From: Agromyces flavus
GTDB lineage: Bacteria > Actinomycetota > Actinomycetes > Actinomycetales > Microbacteriaceae
Length of the DNA stretch: 64,000 nt
Assembly (NCBI RefSeq): GCF_900104685.1
Contig: NZ_LT629755.1
Coordinates: 3,596,001-3,660,000 of the forward strand
Reading direction: 5' to 3'
The notes below the pieces were generated by a model. It saw only the letters and a program-made list of their open reading frames with translations. It searched no databases and had not been told where the DNA came from. The translations under genes were made by a program, and so were the position numbers. Below are positions 60,470 to 64,000 of this stretch, piece after piece (positions within the stretch are counted from its first letter, which is position 1; each line of letters begins with the position of its first letter).

Positions 60470-62170
60470 TCAGCGCCGGCCCGTGACGAGATGCCCGCTC
60501 GAGTGCCCGTCATTCGCCTCGGCGGAACCGGCCGAGATCGGCACCATCCGCGCCCCGGTCTCCGAGTCGATGCTGTCGGCGAGGTACCAGCGCGAGAGCC
60601 GCGCCTGCGCCCGCCGGGCGAGCGTGAGCCGGCCGCGCTCGTCGGGACGCCGCACGATCACGACGCGAGGCTCGGGCCGGGCCATCCGCACCCGCTCGAC
60701 CTCGCCGATGGGCCGGTGCACCTCGATGTACTCGCCGCCGGGCAGGCGCACGATGCGGCCGGTCTCGTATCCGTGGTGCAGGATGTCGCGGTCGCGTCGT
60801 TGCAGGCCGAGGCACACGCGGCGCGTCACCACGAACGCGATCGCCGGGCCGACGACCAGCAGCGCCTGCAGCACCGCGATCACGCCCTCGAAGGTCACGC
60901 TGAACTGCGTCGCGATGAGGTCGGCGCTGCCCGCCGCCCACAGCACGCCGTAGAAGACGATGCCCGCGACGCCGATGCCGGTGCGCGTCGGCGCGAGGCG
61001 CGGGCGCTCGAGCAGGTGGTGGTCGCTGCGGTCGCCCGTCGCCCACTCCTCGAAGAACGGGTACGCGGCGACGGCGACCAGGAACGCGGTGACGACGGCG
61101 AGGGGCACGAGCACGGCGAGCGTCCAGGTGCGGTCGAACGCGACGAACTCCCAACCGGATGGCACGAGGCGCAGCGCCCCGTCGAGGAACCCCGTGTACC
61201 AGTCGGGCTGGCTGCCCGCGCCGGCGTTGCCCGAGTCGGCTGGGCCGTAGAGCTGGATGGGGTTGATGGTGACGGTCGCGGAGACGAGGAGCAGCACGCC
61301 GGTCACGAGGGCGAACAGGCCGCCGGCGCGGGTCGCGGCCGTCGGCACGAGCGGCACGCCGACGCCTGCGCCCGGGAACCGCGCCGGGCCGGCCCGCCAG
61401 GCGGCCGCTGCGCGCAGCACGAGCAGCACGACGAGCACGGCCGGCACGATCGCGACGTGCAGCGGATACAGATGCTCGATGATCTCGCCGGGGAACGACC
61501 CGCCGAACAGCAGCGACGCGATCCACGTGCCGACCACCGGGATGCCGAGCGCGATGCCTTCGGTGATGCGCAGCCCCGTGCCCGACAGCATGTCGTCGGG
61601 CAGCGCGTAGCCGCTCCATCCGCCCGCCAGCGCAGCGACGAAGATGCCGAACAGCAGCACCCACATGCCGCGCCGCGGCCGCCGGAACCCGCCCGTGAAG
61701 AACGTGGTCAGCAGTTGCATGATGATCGAGGCCGGCAGCAGCAGCGCCGCCCAGTGATGCGCCTGCCGCACGAGCAGGCCGCCCGGCAGCTCGAAGGTGA
61801 TGCGCATCGTCGAGGCGAAGGCCTTCGAGACCTCGGCGCCGAGAAGCGGGGCGTATGCGCCCTCGTAGGTCGTCGCGTCGCTCGAGGGCGTGTAAAGGAA
61901 CATCAGCCAGAGGCCCGTGACGGTGAGCACGACCAGGCATGCGAGGGTCACGACGCCGAAGAGGTTCGTCCAGTGCGTCGGTGCGGTGCGGCGGTGCAGC
62001 TCGGCCCGGATGTCGCGAAGTCGCCGGCCGAAGATGGTTGCCGTGTCGACGCGGGCGGCGAGCCGGTCCGTGGCGGAGCGGCGACGCGGGCCGCCTGGCC
62101 CGGGTGCCGGCGGCGGCGGCGCGGCCGCCGGCGTGCCTGGGGTTCGTGCGTCGGGTGGTGCGGTGCGCAT
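60470..62170 (-). CDS. Orphan QcrB-type cytochrome b lacking the heme bH ligands
   Basis: A 566-residue homologue of the cytochrome b of actinobacterial bc1 complexes (LFGVVTLACLVVLTVTGLWLMF, RQAHHWAALLLPA, PDDMLSGTGLR, GSQPDWYTG and the C-terminal ADSIDSETG). The bL ligands His138 and His238 are present. At the positions of the two bH ligands, known from mycobacterial QcrB, it has Gln152 (IIMQLL) and Arg253 (VLLVLRA). No qcrA, qcrC or cytochrome c oxidase genes are adjacent. The start 62170 precedes an Ala/Pro-rich N-terminus of about 30 residues. It probably binds one b heme only. Confidence 0.85.
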   Translation of the reverse strand: MRTAPPDARTPGTPAAAPPPPAPGPGGPRRRSATDRLAARVDTATIFGRRLRDIRAELHRRTAPTHWTNLFGVVTLACLVVLTVTGLWLMFLYTPSSDATTYEGAYAPLLGAEVSKAFASTMRITFELPGGLLVRQAHHWAALLLPASIIMQLLTTFFTGGFRRPRRGMWVLLFGIFVAALAGGWSGYALPDDMLSGTGLRITEGIALGIPVVGTWIASLLFGGSFPGEIIEHLYPLHVAIVPAVLVVLLVLRAAAAWRAGPARFPGAGVGVPLVPTAATRAGGLFALVTGVLLLVSATVTINPIQLYGPADSGNAGAGSQPDWYTGFLDGALRLVPSGWEFVAFDRTWTLAVLVPLAVVTAFLVAVAAYPFFEEWATGDRSDHHLLERPRLAPTRTGIGVAGIVFYGVLWAAGSADLIATQFSVTFEGVIAVLQALLVVGPAIAFVVTRRVCLGLQRRDRDILHHGYETGRIVRLPGGEYIEVHRPIGEVERVRMARPEPRVVIVRRPDERGRLTLARRAQARLSRWYLADSIDSETGARMVPISAGSAEANDGHSSGHLVTGRR

Positions 62171-62239
62171 GGTGTGCTCCTCACATGTCCTCACACATGG
62201 AGACACCGCGCGGGGCCGATCTGTGACATCCGCTGGCCA

Positions 62240-62297
62240 TCGAGGTGACGCGAATCGTCGCTGCGCGGACGAACTGCAGCGATTCGCGTCATCTCGA
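62240..62297. repeat. Imperfect inverted repeat, GACGCGAATCG family
   Basis: TCGAGGTGACGCGAATCG (62240-62257) pairs with CGATTCGCGTCATCTCGA (62280-62297) with one mismatch. The left side has a TCG insertion before CTGC that disrupts the lower stem. It lies in the 229 bases between the cytochrome b gene and the GNAT gene, which contain no gene. Confidence 0.7.
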
Positions 62298-62320
62298 GCG
62301 GCTTCTCGGGGCCTTCCCCG

Positions 62321-62385
62321 CGGCCGAGTTGCCACTTGTGCGGGGTCGCGCGCCGGAGCACCCGGCGAAACTGGCAACTCGGCCG
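62321..62385. repeat. Perfect 14-bp inverted repeat, CGGCCGAGTTGCCA family
   Basis: CGGCCGAGTTGCCA (62321-62334) and TGGCAACTCGGCCG (62372-62385) are exact complements over a 37-base loop. Beyond the arms both sides share a further degenerate stretch. It ends 14 bases before the stop of the GNAT gene and is not T-rich. Confidence 0.75.
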
Positions 62386-62399
62386 GGCCGAAGGCCGGC

Positions 62400-62876
62400 C
62401 TACACCGCGGGGTCGAGCGTGTAGTGCACGCTCGCAAAGCCCCACGTCGTGCGCAGCCACGGGGGCACGAACGAGTCGAGCTCGAATTCGAGGGTCGAGC
62501 CCACGAGGTCGTCGACGACCCACCAGGATGCCTCGGCGTCGTGCTCGTCGTGCGGGTCGATGTAGACGCAGCCCACGAGACGGGTCTCGTCGGCATTGAG
62601 AACGGCGTAGTTGAACGTCTCGTGCGCCGCGATCTCGCGCTCGTGGCGGGCGAGGTCCTCACGGTCGGCGTCGTACGACATCGTCGCGGGCGGCCAGCCC
62701 CACGCGTCGCCGTACAGATTCCACAGTCGATCACGCGAGCCCATCACGGCGGGGTAGTCGATGTCGACGTCGCTCTCGCGGATGGGGCGCAGGTGGTACC
62801 CGCTCGTCAGCTCGACGCGCTCGGGGTGCGCGAAGCCGTCGGGCAGCCAGGCACGGGGCTCGATGCGATCACTCAT
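62400..62876 (-). CDS. GNAT-like N-acetyltransferase family protein
   Basis: A 158-residue protein with the GNAT topology (LRPIRESDVDIDYPAVMGSR, NYAVLNADETRLVGCVYIDP, AEASWWVVDDLVGS). The acetyl-CoA loop Q/RxxGxG/A is not clear, so activity is uncertain. The ATG at 62876 is preferred over the longer frame. It lies between repeat elements and has no operon partner. Confidence 0.75.
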   Translation of the reverse strand: MSDRIEPRAWLPDGFAHPERVELTSGYHLRPIRESDVDIDYPAVMGSRDRLWNLYGDAWGWPPATMSYDADREDLARHEREIAAHETFNYAVLNADETRLVGCVYIDPHDEHDAEASWWVVDDLVGSTLEFELDSFVPPWLRTTWGFASVHYTLDPAV

Positions 62877-62940
62877 CGCTCCATACTGGCGGGTCGCGAC
62901 ATCCACCCGCCGCCCCCGCCGCTCGGAGTCGCCCCGCCGG

Positions 62941-62999
62941 AGTGCGGTTTCTGCGCTGGAGGTCGGTTTGAGGGTGACCTCCAGCGCAGAAACGGGACT
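62941..62999. repeat. Long inverted repeat sharing the AAGTGCCGTTTCTGCG word
   Basis: The arms 62941-62964 and 62976-62999 pair over 24 bases with a few mismatches; the perfect core is TTTCTGCGCTGGAGGTC and its complement. Both ends resemble AAGTGCCGTTTCTGCG, the arm of the element at 43091-43152. It is in the 272-base gap upstream of the GNAT gene, which otherwise holds nothing recognisable. Confidence 0.8.
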
Positions 63000-63148
63000 T
63001 GTGCGAAATGCGGTTGACCGCGCGCGTTTCCGCGCGGCGGATGGCGGGCGAAGCCCGGACGCGCCCGCACGCAAGAGCGGGACGGACAGCGCATGAAACG
63101 TGGGCTGCGCCATCCGCCCCGCAGCTCTCGGCGAGCCGTCGAGGAGGA

Positions 63149-63337
63149 CTACTCCTCGACGCCCGGGTCGCCTCCCTCGAGGCCGCCGTCGGTCGAGTCG
63201 GTCATGGGCTCGTCGCTCGACGGCGCGCCCGGGGCGTCGGGGCCGGTCTTGCCGGCCTGCTCGGTGCGCTCGTCGGCGCCGCCGCTGCCGGCGTCCGCGG
63301 ACGACAGGATGTCGTCGGACTGGTTCGGATCGCTCAT
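63149..63337 (-). CDS. Small acidic, probably disordered protein
   Basis: A 62-residue protein rich in Asp, Ser, Gly and Glu (SDPNQSDDILSSADAGSGGA, GGLEGGDPGVEE) with no hydrophobic core. Small acidic proteins of this kind are common in Microbacteriaceae; function unknown. GAGCGACC-type sequence lies upstream of the ATG. It follows the CBS gene with a gap of about 50 bases on the same strand. Confidence 0.6.
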   Translation of the reverse strand: MSDPNQSDDILSSADAGSGGADERTEQAGKTGPDAPGAPSSDEPMTDSTDGGLEGGDPGVEE

Positions 63338-63390
63338 GGTCGCTCCTTCGCTCGCGTTCGGTGAGTCAGAACGGATGACGCCGCCCGCGC

Positions 63391-63807
63391 CTACTCCTCG
63401 GAGATCTCGGCGACCGTGCGCCCGGTCTCCGACGCGGACATCTCGCGCGCGACATCCGCCTGGCTGATGATGCCGACGAGGTCGTGCCCGTCGATCACCG
63501 GGAGGCGGCGCACCTGGTGCTCCTGCATCACGCGGAGCGCCTCGTCGAGCGAGTCGTCGGCGCCGATGGTGACGGGCTTGCCCTGCGCGAGGCTGCCCGC
63601 CGTCGCCGTGTTGGGGTCGCCGCCCTCGGCGAGGCACTTCACGACGATGTCGCGGTCGGTCAGCATGCCCTTGAGGCGGTCGTCGTCGCCGCAGATCGGG
63701 AGGGCACCCACGTCGAGATCGCGCATCATGCGCGCCGCCTCGACCAGCGTCTGGCCCTCCTTCACGCACGTGGGGTCGGGGGTCATCAGGTCGCGTGCCA
63801 CAGCCAT
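63391..63807 (-). CDS. CBS-domain protein
   Basis: A 138-residue protein made of two CBS domains: the first has DLMTPDPTCVKEGQTLVEAA and GALPICGDDDRLKGMLTDRDI, the second VTIGADDSLDEALRVMQEHQ and RRLPVIDGHDLVGIISQADV. Paired CBS domains bind adenine nucleotides and regulate partner proteins. AGAAGGACG precedes the ATG. Partner unknown. Confidence 0.85.
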   Translation of the reverse strand: MAVARDLMTPDPTCVKEGQTLVEAARMMRDLDVGALPICGDDDRLKGMLTDRDIVVKCLAEGGDPNTATAGSLAQGKPVTIGADDSLDEALRVMQEHQVRRLPVIDGHDLVGIISQADVAREMSASETGRTVAEISEE

Positions 63808-64000
63808 GGGTATCGTCCTTCTCTCCTTGATTCGTGTTCTCGGATCGATGGGTCGAGCCGGGGTTCCGGCCCGGTCGTGGCAGGTTACCGAGGCGTCGCG
63901 CTGGCCGCGCGGGGGTTGACGGATGGCGCGGGGCGAGCCAAGAGGCATCCGTCGCGGCCCGGTCGTCACGCCGCGCCATCCCGCGCCCATCGAGATGCCG

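Overview
The window is from a high-GC actinobacterium, most likely of the family Microbacteriaceae. The evidence is strong G/C third positions, ATGA/GTGA gene overlaps, an actinobacterial QcrB-type cytochrome b, DUF1876 and deazaflavin-dependent nitroreductase families, many LacI regulators with sugar ABC importers, and intergenic palindromes built on GGTTTCGAG-type sequences. The family assignment is inference. I saw no tRNA, rRNA, CRISPR array, complete insertion sequence or replication origin.

Layout. 1-6355: a fructan-derived disaccharide locus (two MalFG-type permeases, a GH91 enzyme without signal peptide, a LacI regulator, a GH32-like hydrolase and a PfkB sugar kinase). The gene set fits import and intracellular breakdown of difructose anhydride or inulobiose. 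6402-7247: an MNT/HepT module whose MNT carries an N-terminal ribbon-helix-helix domain, with a double palindromic operator. 7282-12599: lipoprotein, ECF sigma factor with zinc-finger anti-sigma, a membrane protein, and two tandem coiled-coil paralogues related to the C-terminal region of TPM-domain proteins. 12664-16314: NERD protein, lipoprotein, SRA plus PD-(D/E)XK type IV restriction enzyme, MutT hydrolase and a very small lipoprotein candidate.

16470-25290 is a four-gene defence operon: large SNF2-like helicase, DUF4391 protein, type III-like DNA methyltransferase and type III-like restriction subunit. It is followed by a decayed gene (25638-27088), a possible HEPN protein, a catalytically dead M48-like membrane protein, and a second MNT/HepT module whose MNT is fused to a Phd/YefM-like domain instead. 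With the upstream SRA enzyme this makes 13-30 kb an accessory defence region, visibly less GC-rich in places.

30630-31954: small membrane protein and NmrA-like protein. 32115-41173: a beta-1,4-galactan locus (secreted GH53 galactanase, intracellular GH42 beta-galactosidase, SBP and two permeases, LacI regulator) arranged around a divergent promoter with LacI operators. 41195-44501: DUF1876, lipoprotein, Ogt-type DNA repair protein and nitroreductase-like protein. 44521-60449: a large divergent catabolic locus. A ribose-type ABC importer runs leftward. Rightward are Gfo/Idh oxidoreductase, sugar isomerase, SDR, DUF4432, family III CoA-transferase, a cytosolic solute-binding-protein-like protein, enoyl-CoA hydratase, FAH-family protein, LacI regulator and a 2-oxoglutarate semialdehyde dehydrogenase-like enzyme. 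The substrate is unknown, and the mix of sugar-acid and CoA enzymes makes this the best candidate for an undescribed pathway. 60470-63807: an orphan QcrB paralogue that appears to lack both heme bH ligands, a GNAT protein, a small acidic protein and a CBS-domain protein.

At least seven intergenic palindromic hairpins of several sequence families are present, including an intact copy and a decayed copy of the same element.
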